This document shows positions 9,067 through 17,483 of a stretch of 40,195 nucleotides of DNA, piece after piece; positions within the stretch are counted from its first letter, which is position 1; each line of letters begins with the position of its first letter. The DNA is from Holophagaceae bacterium (GTDB lineage Bacteria > Acidobacteriota > Holophagae > Holophagales > Holophagaceae): the NCBI GenBank assembly GCA_017859955.1, contig JAFNAB010000010.1, positions 1 through 40,195 on the forward strand, written 5' to 3'. A model generated the notes under the pieces. That model was given only the letters and a program-made list of their open reading frames with translations, had not been told where the DNA came from and did no database searches. A program made the position numbers and the translations under genes.

Positions 9067-11670
9067 TTAGGGAGCATTTGTTCGGACATTGGCACAACCT
9101 CGTCTCTGGAATTCCTCTCGCCAATCCCTTAATCCCTCCAGGTCCGCACGCAATTCAGGTTCTTCGGGCAAAAATGCGGGGGCCTCCCATGATTGGCTGT
9201 GCTCAAAACAAGAGTATCTCGTCATCAGGCCATCAATGAAACCACAGTCCTCTTGAGTGATTCGAGGCAGTTTCCCAAGACGGTTGTCCGTGGTCACGCT
9301 CCGACGATGCCGTTTGACCACCTCATTCAGGAGATCATCCTCAACAGTTCGTTCCAGGAGCTTGCGGAAGTCGGAACAGATGCCCTGTGCATGGAGTCGG
9401 TAGGCATCACCACCGCCAACCTCTGCAGCTTTCATGGCCTCCGTCAGTCGCGTGAGAAGAATATTGTTGGCCTTCTTCGTGTTGGCATTCCACGCAGCCT
9501 CATCAACAGGGTGACCCGAGGCTCCTCCAAAGGATTCGATGTAGCGCTTCTCTAGGTGATCCTTGCGCCAATCATCTCCATTCTTTTTCGCCGCGTCTTC
9601 CATCGCGCCATACAGCGAAAGTCGATGCGTGAAGACCAGAACCTGTCGGTCTTTCGCCAATTCTGCAAGTCGTTGGGCCACCTGCCATTCGAAGTCGTGA
9701 TCGAGGGATGAGATGGGGTCATCAAACACAAAGGGCGCGGCATGGGGCTTCTCGACGACATCCGCAAGAAACGCCGCGAGTGAAACAATGCGGCGCTCAC
9801 CATCGCTCAGTACAGAATCTGGTACGGCCTGAGCTGTAGTAGCGCCCTTGAGACGTAGCTGATGCAACGCTTTTCCATGCGAGGTGCGAGTCATTACCAA
9901 TTCCACGCGGATATGCTCTGCGCCAAGGGTTTTCAGCTCAGCGTTGAAACGCGTCACATAGGCAGTGGTGATGACCTTCTCTGCGACTTCACCAGCTTTC
10001 ACCGAGATTGGCCGCGAGTTCGCGGAACGAGCCAATCCATCGATTGCCTTGATCTGTTTTAGTTGCTCAATTTCTTTATGGATGGCCTCGGATTGCTGGG
10101 AGATCCACTTCTGAGCCTCAAGCTCGGTCTTTTGACTTCGGGCGGAAACGCGATCAAAGGTCTTGGCATCCTCATCGTGCTGCTGTGCCTCGGCATCGAG
10201 CGCTTTGGATCGAGCCTTTAGAAACTCCAAGATCTCCGAAGGCACCTCGACGGGCGTGGCCATTTCTTCGGGTTCCCCAGCCTTCAAGCATTCGCTAGCC
10301 AATCTCACACAAACCCAGAAGGCATTGAGAGATTGAAGCTGTGCATCCTGCACAACGCCAGCCGCTTCACAGCGGGTGCGGATCTCATCTTCTGACAAGG
10401 CAACGGGAAGGCTTTTCAGCAACTCGGAGTATGCGTTCTCGGCAGCCTTCGCATCGGCTTCCACGGTGCCCTGAACGAAAGTTTCAAAATCACGCAGGCG
10501 TTGCTGGGCCTCGGGGGAAAGTTCTTGATGGCAGAGCAGGCACCGAGACCCTGGAGCGGTCACCGGAAAATCCTGTTTTGGGTAGGGCGTTTGGGAGTAC
10601 TGCCGGGCAGCCCCCCATAGGGCGTTCCATGTATCTGTGCCGATGCCCTCCAGCTTGGAAGACTGGGCACAAGCCTTGGCAGCTTCCGTGGCCACCTTGC
10701 GCTTTGCTTGAGCGTCTGTTCGTGCATTACGAAGAACCTGGATCTGCCCCTGACCCAAGGCGGTTCCAATACTTTCAAGTTCCTTCGTCAACTGATCCAC
10801 CTGGACCTTGGTGGCCCGTTTCTGCTTGGAGGCGAGGGCGGGGTCTGCAATCTTCAGCCGCTCGACCAATTGATCGAGCGATGTTTGATCGGCGTCCACC
10901 CATTGGATCAGGCGCCGAAGCGCAGTCTCGGAGATCTCTGCTTTCAGTCCCTGGTAGGCCGTTCCGGCCTTGGTCCCAACGAAATTGGATGGCAGGGCCG
11001 GAAGTGAACTCACCAGAAGCGCCTGCTCAGCCTGGAGCTTGGTTTTGACGCGGTCGCAAGCAGCAGCCAATCCCTCGAACAAAGCCACTACAGGGGGCGT
11101 GTAGGAGGCTTCTGACTCCTTATTCAGATAGACCGTCGCCACATCAGTATCGAAAAAGTCCACCGCTTGGAGATCGGCAAGTGCGGCGCCAGTCGGCGAC
11201 CATTCAACGTTTTGTTCAGCTCCACCAGTGCGATAGCCAATCGTGCATTTCCGTTCTATAGGTGGTGCCTGGAACGCATGGGGCTTCAGGTCTTTGGCCA
11301 AGGGTTTTCCGCAGGCCTTTTTCAGGATCCGCGTGTAGCTGGATTTCCCGGCGCCGTTGGGGCCATAGACCACCGCGAGGTTACCCTTGCCGAAGTCCAA
11401 AGGCCTGCGAGGGGCAAGACTCTCGATCCCCTTGATGTCCCCCAGGCTCAGCAATCGAAGCTCCGCCGTGGCTCGAAAAGAACCACCCAAGGCCTCAAAG
11501 GAGCGCGTTGAGGTGACCCTCCGCCCGTCCTCGGATTTGAGACGAGCAACCAGATGATCAATGTCCGCCTCGAGTAGCGAGCCCGATGTATAGAGTCGTT
11601 CCGCCGCTTCCTGAAGCCAGTCCTGCTGCTGATGCAACCAACCAATGATTTCCTGTGAGATGTCACGCAT
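9067..11670 (-). CDS. RloC/PrrC-like AAA ATPase with zinc-hook and putative anticodon nuclease domain
   Basis: This is an SMC-like ATPase of the AAA_13 group, 867 aa from the ATG at 11670. A TTG six codons upstream is possible but lacks a good ribosome site. Motifs, numbered from the ATG: Walker A YGPNGAGKSS around 102-111, a CLLC zinc-hook motif at 377-380 within the middle helical region, ABC signature LSDGE around 621-625, and Walker B DDPISSLDH around 650-658. The C-terminal domain carries R769-x3-E773 in FRKLLERTVE and H824 in FEHSQ. This fits the Arg-Glu-His triad of PrrC/RloC anticodon nucleases. Those proteins cut tRNA when DNA damage or phage attack disturbs restriction. Its place inside a type I locus fits a guard role. 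The hook and length favour RloC over PrrC. Nuclease activity is inference from the triad. Confidence 0.85.
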   Translation of the reverse strand: MRDISQEIIGWLHQQQDWLQEAAERLYTSGSLLEADIDHLVARLKSEDGRRVTSTRSFEALGGSFRATAELRLLSLGDIKGIESLAPRRPLDFGKGNLAVVYGPNGAGKSSYTRILKKACGKPLAKDLKPHAFQAPPIERKCTIGYRTGGAEQNVEWSPTGAALADLQAVDFFDTDVATVYLNKESEASYTPPVVALFEGLAAACDRVKTKLQAEQALLVSSLPALPSNFVGTKAGTAYQGLKAEISETALRRLIQWVDADQTSLDQLVERLKIADPALASKQKRATKVQVDQLTKELESIGTALGQGQIQVLRNARTDAQAKRKVATEAAKACAQSSKLEGIGTDTWNALWGAARQYSQTPYPKQDFPVTAPGSRCLLCHQELSPEAQQRLRDFETFVQGTVEADAKAAENAYSELLKSLPVALSEDEIRTRCEAAGVVQDAQLQSLNAFWVCVRLASECLKAGEPEEMATPVEVPSEILEFLKARSKALDAEAQQHDEDAKTFDRVSARSQKTELEAQKWISQQSEAIHKEIEQLKQIKAIDGLARSANSRPISVKAGEVAEKVITTAYVTRFNAELKTLGAEHIRVELVMTRTSHGKALHQLRLKGATTAQAVPDSVLSDGERRIVSLAAFLADVVEKPHAAPFVFDDPISSLDHDFEWQVAQRLAELAKDRQVLVFTHRLSLYGAMEDAAKKNGDDWRKDHLEKRYIESFGGASGHPVDEAAWNANTKKANNILLTRLTEAMKAAEVGGGDAYRLHAQGICSDFRKLLERTVEDDLLNEVVKRHRRSVTTDNRLGKLPRITQEDCGFIDGLMTRYSCFEHSQSWEAPAFLPEEPELRADLEGLRDWREEFQRRGCANVRTNAP

Positions 11671-11724
11671 CGCGAACCCCGAGTTCAAATCAATCGTGTG
11701 CTCTTCTGATGTGCAGTTCCTGAA

Positions 11725-12273
11725 TCATTGCTTTGCGGAATACGGTTGAGGTGTAAGTGTTCCAGGCAAATAGAGTGGATGGACAGGCGTGCCATCCGCG
11801 GCGAGTCGGAGGTAGCAGAGTCGTGGGTGGTTGCCGAGAAGGGCTACGACGTCCCTGCCACGTTGGCGAAGCGACTTCGGGGGTTGCCCAAAGGCCAGAA
11901 TCACCATTTGGGCCTCTGCCGCCATGTCTAGAATCATGCGGTCATTTTCTGGCCCGACGGGATCAGTCACTTCCAACAATCGGCTTTTATCCGTGGTCCG
12001 ATATGCGTGGACATTGCCGACGAGCTGTCCACCGTAACCCCACGAGCGAGCGAACTTACTGGTCTTTCGCAGTGTGGGGTCACTGTAATCGAGGCAGGCA
12101 ACACTGGGGTTCATCAGCAGCCACAAAAGCAGCGGCTGGGATGTGTCCCATATTTCCCGCAACTGGTAGCGGTATTGCTGGCATTCCGAAAATACAGCGC
12201 TGACCTGGGAATTGGCTGGCCAGGCAGGACGGACCTTTCCTCCGGGATCATGCTTCAGAAGGGCGGGGCTCAT
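11725..12273 (-). CDS. DUF1643 family protein
   Basis: This 182-aa protein matches DUF1643 by its conserved blocks: LLWLLMNPSVA at about 48-58, DPTLRKT, FARSWGYG, VGNVHAYRTTD and DPVGPENDR. A further stretch, VILAFGQPP, resembles the uracil-DNA-glycosylase-like Rossmann core suggested for this family, though that relation is tentative. The ATG overlaps the hsdS stop as ATGA and has GGGG upstream, so it is translationally coupled to hsdS. DUF1643 genes are found repeatedly next to restriction and phage genes, but their biochemical role is not known to me. It may help restriction or recognise modified bases, which is a guess. Confidence 0.88.
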   Translation of the reverse strand: MSPALLKHDPGGKVRPAWPANSQVSAVFSECQQYRYQLREIWDTSQPLLLWLLMNPSVACLDYSDPTLRKTSKFARSWGYGGQLVGNVHAYRTTDKSRLLEVTDPVGPENDRMILDMAAEAQMVILAFGQPPKSLRQRGRDVVALLGNHPRLCYLRLAADGTPVHPLYLPGTLTPQPYSAKQ

Positions 12274-13487
12274 GCCGTCACCCCTTGTGGGTCGACCAGT
12301 CGCGTCCGGCCGGTGAGGAGTTCCTGCATCATGCCCAGCTTGAGGGCGAGGGTCTTGTCACGGCGTGTTTCAATGGAAAGCAGTTCTGCATCCATGTCAG
12401 ATAGAACTGCGGAAATGGCGATTTGTTCTTCAATGTGAGGAAATGGAATTGCGAGATTGCGGACATCACCGCTGTTGATGGCTGGATAATTTGAACCTGT
12501 GAGCAGCGCATCGATTTGTTTGGTTACAACAGCACCGAACATCTGGCTGAAGACATACGCGGGATAGCTGACGCCATCCCGACACCGGATAACGCAAAAG
12601 CCTGTTGAGCAGACCCAGTTGTCATTGTTGCCATTGAAAAGGAGGTGTGATTGCAGGTTCGGGCGCACTGTGGAGACCAAGACATCGTTTGGTTTCAGTT
12701 TGCGCCGGGCTCGCGATGGAGCTACAGCAAAAACTTGTTCTGAAAAACCTCGGAGAATGCCCTGATCAACATCTTCGAGTGCTATGTAATTGAAGACGAA
12801 ATCGAGACGTGTGTCAGATCCAAGGCTCTCGGGATCGATATCAACGCAATCTCCCAACCGCTTCACCTGCCACTCCTCTCTAAACCCCGGGAGGCGTGTT
12901 TGGCCGGTGAGGAGCTGCTGCATGGCGGCCTGCTTGAGGTCGTGCTTCTTCGCGATGAGCCGGTCCAGACCTTGGAGTAGCGCATCCACATCGCTCAATG
13001 CCGCAGCAATGGCGCGTTGTTCGGGAAGGGGGGGCAGTGCACATGGCAAGGTCTGAAGAGTTGACTTAGTCAGCTTGTAGCGTCCTGCCCCTTGGCGAGT
13101 TAGGTAGCTTGAGATATCCCGATTTGCGAAGAACCAGTAGAACCATGGCGTATAGTTCTTCGTCCCTTTTACAATATGTGCATGGTTATTAACGTTAAAC
13201 CTTCCAGTAACCAGCAAAGTCATAGATTGATCACGCCACTTTAGGAAATGGTCACCATCTTCGCCTATTAGCGCGTGTTCGCCTTCAACGCGATACTCGT
13301 TGATCCAGCCCTGCACGCCTGTCGGTCCATAGTATGGGTATTGTCCTGTCATGCGTTCGCGAACCATTTGGCTTATCGGAAGTCGAAGTTGATTTCGAAT
13401 TTCGAAAGCATCACCAACTGCCTCGACGCCCCACTCGTTTGGTAATACGCCCACTTCGCTCTGCTTGTAGCCCGGCCTCACTTCCAT
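12270..13487 (-). CDS. hsdS: Type I restriction enzyme, S (specificity) subunit
   Basis: This 405-aa protein recognises the bipartite DNA target for the HsdM/HsdR complex. It has the standard two target-recognition domains, at about residues 1-150 and 205-345. Each is followed by a conserved helical repeat: PEQRAIAAALSDVDALLQ to QLLTGQTRLPGF, and EEQIAISAVLSDMDAEL to QELLTGRTRLV. These repeats are the known recombination sites for swapping specificity. The start overlaps the last ten bases of hsdM, so the two subunits are coupled. The recognition domains are less GC-rich than the repeats and than hsdM, as usual for exchanged modules. The target sequence cannot be predicted here. A second copy of the gene's tail is found at 8997-9053. 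Confidence 0.96.
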   Translation of the reverse strand: MEVRPGYKQSEVGVLPNEWGVEAVGDAFEIRNQLRLPISQMVRERMTGQYPYYGPTGVQGWINEYRVEGEHALIGEDGDHFLKWRDQSMTLLVTGRFNVNNHAHIVKGTKNYTPWFYWFFANRDISSYLTRQGAGRYKLTKSTLQTLPCALPPLPEQRAIAAALSDVDALLQGLDRLIAKKHDLKQAAMQQLLTGQTRLPGFREEWQVKRLGDCVDIDPESLGSDTRLDFVFNYIALEDVDQGILRGFSEQVFAVAPSRARRKLKPNDVLVSTVRPNLQSHLLFNGNNDNWVCSTGFCVIRCRDGVSYPAYVFSQMFGAVVTKQIDALLTGSNYPAINSGDVRNLAIPFPHIEEQIAISAVLSDMDAELLSIETRRDKTLALKLGMMQELLTGRTRLVDPQGVTA

Positions 13488-15970
13488 ACCACCCCCATCC
13501 GCTTGAGGTGCTCCTCCACGCGGGCGGATAGCCTTCCCATCTCATCCACCAGCTCTGGCAGGGGTGTGGCGTAACGCTGGGCCAGCTCACGGAGGCGACC
13601 CGTGAGGGTCTGGGAGACGCGATCCAGCTCCCCCTGCACGGCGGCGGCCAGGTGCGCCAACCACTTGTCCTCAATCACCAATGTCTTGATTTCGGCCTCG
13701 GTGAGCTTGGGGTATTTTGCGTCGGTCTTCAGATCCAGCGCCGCCTGGGCGGCCTTGCGCTGATCTTTGGTGTCCTTCTGCTTTTCCAGAAGGTCAGCGT
13801 AAGTTTTCAGGACCTCGCGCTCTTCGCGGTAGAACGGATCCTTGCCGATCTCCTTCAGGCGATCCTTTACGGCCTTAGCGGTGATTTTCTGCTTGTCGCC
13901 TTCCCCTTCGATCACTTCCGCCAGCAGCCCCTCTTCCCCGCTGTGCTCTTCCTTCAGCTCGTCGAGCTGCTGCTCCAGGGTGGCCAGCTCGTTGTCCAGG
14001 GCTTCAATGGCATCTCGCTCAGCCGCAAAGTAGCGCGCCACCAGGATCGGGCCGGGAATGAGGTCAGATTTGAAGCGCCGCCGCCCCTTCAAGTAGTCGT
14101 GGGCTTCGGGCCAAACCAGCTTGCCGTCCTTGTTCTTGATCTGCACGATCTCCCGGGGCTGGGCGCCCTTCACCCAGCCATCGGCGGCGATGAGGTAGGC
14201 GTCGTCCTGCATCGTCTCAGCCCAGTAATCCATCAGGTGCTGGTAGATGTCGTAGGCATCCAGCAGGGGGGCCTTCTGGAAGGTGGTGAGCAGATCCTCG
14301 GAAAGCTGCTCGATGAGGGCCTTGGGGTGGCCTTCCTGGGCAAAGCCCGTGAGGTGGGGCGTATTGGCCGTACGCCACTGGCCGAATAGGCCCAGCGCCT
14401 GGGCATTGAAGGCTGTGAACTCGGGATGGCGCATGATGGCGGCCTTCACCTCACCCTGGGGCACCTTGAGGCAGGCATAGCCGGGGCGCCCGGCGGATTC
14501 GAACAGGGCTGTGCGCAGGCTTGGGAGCACCTTCCAGTACGGGGCGAGGGCGCTCTCGGTGGCATCCAGGTCGCGTTCGGGAATGCCGCCCCGCAGGTGG
14601 CCGTCAATGTCCTGGAGATCCTCGGGGTCGCTGCTATCGATGTAGCGCGGCAGGTTGAGATTGAAATCGTTTTTGGGATCGGTGATCTCATCGAAGGGCA
14701 CCATGCGCGCGTAGCGGGGCATCTCGGCCTGCTTGGTGAAGGTGTCCACGATCTTGTGGATGTCCTGCTCACGCAGGCGATTCTTGGGGCCATCTTTCTT
14801 GAAGCCCTTGCTGGCGTCGATCATGAACACGCCCTTGCGGGCGGAGGCGTTCTCCTTATCCAGCACCAGGATGCAGGCCGGAATGCCTGTGCCGAAAAAG
14901 AGGTTGGCAGGCAGGCCGATGATCCCCTTGAGGTAGCCCGAGCGCACGAGCTGCTCGCGGATGATGGCCTCGGCGTTGCCCCGGAAGAGCACGCCGTGGG
15001 GCAAAATGCAGGCGCCTTTGCCGCTGCCCTTCAGGCTGCGAAGGATGTGCATCAGGTAGGCGTAATCCCCCTGTTTGGCGGGTGGTTCACCCCAGGCAAA
15101 GCGCTGGTAGGGATCAACCGAAGGCGTGAGGCCATTGCTCCAGGTCTTGTCGGAAAAAGGAGGATTGGCCACCACGTAGTCGTAGGTTCGGAGCTGCTCG
15201 CGATCCTTGAACTTGGGGGAAGCCAGGGTGTTGCCCGACAAGATGTTGGCTGTGGGGAAATCGTGCAGGATCATGTTCATGCGGGCGAGACCCGCGGTGG
15301 TCACGTCCTTCTCCTGCCCTTCCAATGTGATGTGCTTGCCCGCCTCGGCGGCCACCTTGAGCAGCAGGGAGCCTGAGCCGCAGGTGGGATCGTAGGCCGT
15401 GGTGGCGGCCTTGGTGTTGCTGGGAGAGATGCCGATGACCTTGGCAATGATCTGGCTGACTTCGGAAGGGGTGTAGAACTGCCCCTTGCTCTTGCCACTC
15501 TCGGTGGCGAAGTGGCGCATCAGGTATTCGTAGGCATCGCCCAGGATGTCGTCGTGCTCAGCGCGGTTCTTCGAGAAATCCAGCGCGGGATTCTCGAAGA
15601 TGGCGATCAGGTTGGAGAGCTTCTCCACCCGCTCCTTGCCTTCCCCGAGCTTGTTGGGGTCGTTGAAATCAGGAAAGTCGCTGCGGGCCAGGCGGCTGTT
15701 AGCGTCGATCAGCGGCTGAATGACCTGGGTATTAATCTTGTCGCCGATGTCGCTCTTGCCCTTGAGGGCAACCATGTCTTTGAAGCTCGCTCCTTTCGGG
15801 ATGGTGATGGGAGGGGCAAAGGCATCACTGTCCCCGTACTTGTCGGAGACGTACTTGATGAAAAGCATGAACAGGACGTAGTCCTTGTACTGACTGGCAT
15901 CCATGCCCCCGCGCAGCTCGTCGCAGGAGGCCCAAAGGGAGGAGTAGAGATCGGATTTCTTGACGGCCAT
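13478..15970 (-). CDS. hsdM: Type I DNA methyltransferase, M subunit
   Basis: This 830-aa protein is the N6-adenine methyltransferase of the restriction system. The N-terminal HsdM domain (SLWASCDELRGGMDASQYKDY near residues 11-31) precedes the catalytic part. That part has SAM-binding motif I DPTCGSGS at 194-201 and catalytic motif IV NPPF at 269-272. The protein is longer than the roughly 500-aa Escherichia coli HsdM. A C-terminal extension holds a coiled coil (about 610-740, EQQLDELKEEHSGEE) and an HsdS-binding tail. The ATG at 15970 is chosen over an upstream TTG because AGGG lies six bases ahead. It is the first gene of the defence block and lies 85 bases after radC, so it probably has its own promoter. 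Confidence 0.96.
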   Translation of the reverse strand: MAVKKSDLYSSLWASCDELRGGMDASQYKDYVLFMLFIKYVSDKYGDSDAFAPPITIPKGASFKDMVALKGKSDIGDKINTQVIQPLIDANSRLARSDFPDFNDPNKLGEGKERVEKLSNLIAIFENPALDFSKNRAEHDDILGDAYEYLMRHFATESGKSKGQFYTPSEVSQIIAKVIGISPSNTKAATTAYDPTCGSGSLLLKVAAEAGKHITLEGQEKDVTTAGLARMNMILHDFPTANILSGNTLASPKFKDREQLRTYDYVVANPPFSDKTWSNGLTPSVDPYQRFAWGEPPAKQGDYAYLMHILRSLKGSGKGACILPHGVLFRGNAEAIIREQLVRSGYLKGIIGLPANLFFGTGIPACILVLDKENASARKGVFMIDASKGFKKDGPKNRLREQDIHKIVDTFTKQAEMPRYARMVPFDEITDPKNDFNLNLPRYIDSSDPEDLQDIDGHLRGGIPERDLDATESALAPYWKVLPSLRTALFESAGRPGYACLKVPQGEVKAAIMRHPEFTAFNAQALGLFGQWRTANTPHLTGFAQEGHPKALIEQLSEDLLTTFQKAPLLDAYDIYQHLMDYWAETMQDDAYLIAADGWVKGAQPREIVQIKNKDGKLVWPEAHDYLKGRRRFKSDLIPGPILVARYFAAERDAIEALDNELATLEQQLDELKEEHSGEEGLLAEVIEGEGDKQKITAKAVKDRLKEIGKDPFYREEREVLKTYADLLEKQKDTKDQRKAAQAALDLKTDAKYPKLTEAEIKTLVIEDKWLAHLAAAVQGELDRVSQTLTGRLRELAQRYATPLPELVDEMGRLSARVEEHLKRMGVVWK

Positions 15971-15990
15971 GAATATCCCTGTTTCCAACG

Positions 15991-15996
15991 ATTGTA
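15991..15996 (-). promoter_or_regulatory. Possible -10 element of the hsdM operon
   Basis: On the minus strand TACAAT lies about 20 bases upstream of the hsdM ATG, in the only sizeable gap before the defence genes. The -35 region is GC-rich and does not match the consensus, so the promoter may need an activator or use another sigma factor. Confidence 0.3.
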
Positions 15997-16036
15997 GGCT
16001 GGGCGGGCCAACCTGGGGCAGGGTTTCTGCCCGATT

Positions 16037-16051
16037 GGTCAGAGACTGACC
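16037..16051. promoter_or_regulatory. 15-bp palindrome upstream of hsdM, possible operator
   Basis: GGTCAG and CTGACC form perfect six-base arms around AGA, and a second overlapping symmetry (CTGA...TCAG) extends to about 16058. It lies 40 bases upstream of the possible -10 and at the very end of radC. It could be an operator for control of restriction expression or a weak transcription stop for radC. No controller gene is evident nearby. Confidence 0.35.
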
Positions 16052-16055
16052 CGGA

Positions 16056-16748
16056 TCAGGCCCACCCCTCCGCCGCCCGGAAGCTGTGCCAGCTCTCCCG
16101 CCCCAGGACCATGTGATCCGCCAGGGGCACCCCCAGGCTCTCGCCAGCGGAGCGGAGGCGGGTGGTCAGGAGGCCATCCTCCCGGGAGGGGGCCGGATCC
16201 CCGGACGGGTGGTTGTGCCAAGCCAGAGCGGTTGTGGCGCCGAAACGGAGCGCTTCACGGAAGAACTCCCGGGGGCTCACCAGGCAGGCGGTGGCGGTGC
16301 CGTGGGCCAGAACCCGATCTGCCAGGAGCTCGCCCTTGGCGTTGAGGGCGATCATCCCGAAGCGCTCCTCGGTCCAACCCTGGACCTTGGGGAGAAGATA
16401 GGTCCCAGCGGCCCGGGGGGAGGTGATGCGGGGGCGCTCGAAGCTCCGGGTGGAGCGGCGATGAACCTCCTGCAGGACCGCGAAGCGGGCCATCTCGGCC
16501 TTGCTGAGGCCCAGACACTGGAGCTCCGCAGGCCCCATGGCGACCAGGCGTCCCAGGTTCTCGACCTGGTGGAGGATCTCCTCGGCGCGGCCGGGGCGGA
16601 CGCGGTTGAGCATGGCTTCGATGATCTGGGCGTCGGAGAGGGATTCGGGACCGTAGAGGGCCACGCTTTCGGCGACGGGGGAGGGGCGGTGCTGGGATCC
16701 GCTGGAAGGAAGCGGCTGGTCGAAGAGGGGGAGGATGGAAGGGGTCAT
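16056..16748 (-). CDS. RadC-like JAMM/MPN domain protein
   Basis: This 230-aa RadC family protein has an N-terminal helix-hairpin-like segment (about 35-95, ESLSDAQIIEAML and LQCLGLSKAEMARF). The JAMM metalloprotease fold follows, with HNHPSGDPAPSRED at about 180-193, which gives the expected HxH, Ser and Asp ligands. A GGAGA Shine-Dalgarno precedes the ATG at 16748. RadC was once thought to be a repair protein, but its role is unsettled. Copies on plasmids, phages and integrative elements are common, and this one sits between transfer and restriction genes. It is therefore more likely element cargo than the housekeeping copy. The proline-rich first 25 residues are not part of the family core. 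Confidence 0.9.
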   Translation of the reverse strand: MTPSILPLFDQPLPSSGSQHRPSPVAESVALYGPESLSDAQIIEAMLNRVRPGRAEEILHQVENLGRLVAMGPAELQCLGLSKAEMARFAVLQEVHRRSTRSFERPRITSPRAAGTYLLPKVQGWTEERFGMIALNAKGELLADRVLAHGTATACLVSPREFFREALRFGATTALAWHNHPSGDPAPSREDGLLTTRLRSAGESLGVPLADHMVLGRESWHSFRAAEGWA

Positions 16749-16961
16749 GGCTTATCTCCGTGCCCACCGGGTCGGGGCACGAAAACGCCGGGGTCCCCCG
16801 CTCCCCAGGCCTGGACCGGGAACGAACCGGGCAACGCAGTGAACCGGGCAGAGAGCGGGTAGGGCCGCCGTGGCGCGGGATCAGGACAGCCGGCCGTGCC
16901 TGAACCGGAAAAGGGCACGGAAAGCCGTGGCTCCCCATGCCCCCCTGCCGATGGTGCCGCT
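16749..16961. other. GC-rich intergenic region with two related hairpins
   Basis: About 213 bases contain two inverted repeats built on GTGCC/GGCAC: one at 16760-16780 and a longer one at 16894-16920 (CCGTGCC/GGCACGG). A direct repeat GAACCGGGCA lies at 16824 and 16841. The hairpins follow the 173-aa gene and could stop the mobilization operon, but no T-run follows them on the minus strand. Confidence 0.4.
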
Positions 16962-17483
16962 TCAGTCCGATACCCCCAACCGCTCCCGGAGCTGGGCACG
17001 CTGGACCTCGTCCACATCCAAAGAACCCAGGATCTCCTCCTCGACCAGAAAGAAATACTCCAGCACGCCCCGGACTTCGCTGTAGTCCGCATCCTCCGGG
17101 CCGTCCAGGAGCGCCGCCTGAACCAGGGGCCAATGGTCCTCGCCGTCGGTGGAGGGCAGGACTGCCCGGAGCATGTCCGCTGGGGAGAGCCCCGCCTCCA
17201 TCAGGGCACGCCCCACATCCCCCCAGGGGGCCTTCAGCGCGACCAGGTGACTGAGGATCTCCTCGTAGGGATAGCCCTCGGCCTTCATCAAGCGGGCTTC
17301 CGTGCCCCAGACCTCCCGCTGGCGCAGGAGCTCCTGGACCTCCTCCTCCGAAAGCCCCGCCGCCCGCAGCTCCCGGATAACATCCAGCCAGAGGGAACCC
17401 CGGAGCACCCCCGCTGGGGCCTCCTGGTCTTCCGCATCCTCAATGATGACGGCGCCCACATAGAGCTTGTTGGAACGGATCAT
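16962..17483 (-). CDS. Hypothetical acidic protein at the end of the mobilization operon
   Basis: This is a 173-aa soluble protein, not recognised. It is acidic and mostly helical. It has repeated short helices with AGLSEEEVQELL, EGYPYEEILSHL and AGLSPADMLRAVLP, which look like degenerate 30-40 residue helical repeats. It has no signal peptide, membrane segment or cysteine pair. Its ATG overlaps the coupling-protein stop as ATGA and is preceded by GAGGAGG, so it is translated with the transfer genes. It could be an accessory factor for the coupling protein or for control of transfer, which is inferred from position only. Confidence 0.7.
   Translation of the reverse strand: MIRSNKLYVGAVIIEDAEDQEAPAGVLRGSLWLDVIRELRAAGLSEEEVQELLRQREVWGTEARLMKAEGYPYEEILSHLVALKAPWGDVGRALMEAGLSPADMLRAVLPSTDGEDHWPLVQAALLDGPEDADYSEVRGVLEYFFLVEEEILGSLDVDEVQRAQLRERLGVSD

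Noticed and set aside
3952-15970. BREX, DISARM or other large defence system
   Set aside because: No PglZ, BrxC, DrmA or similar gene is present; all genes fit type I restriction, RloC-like and CBASS families.
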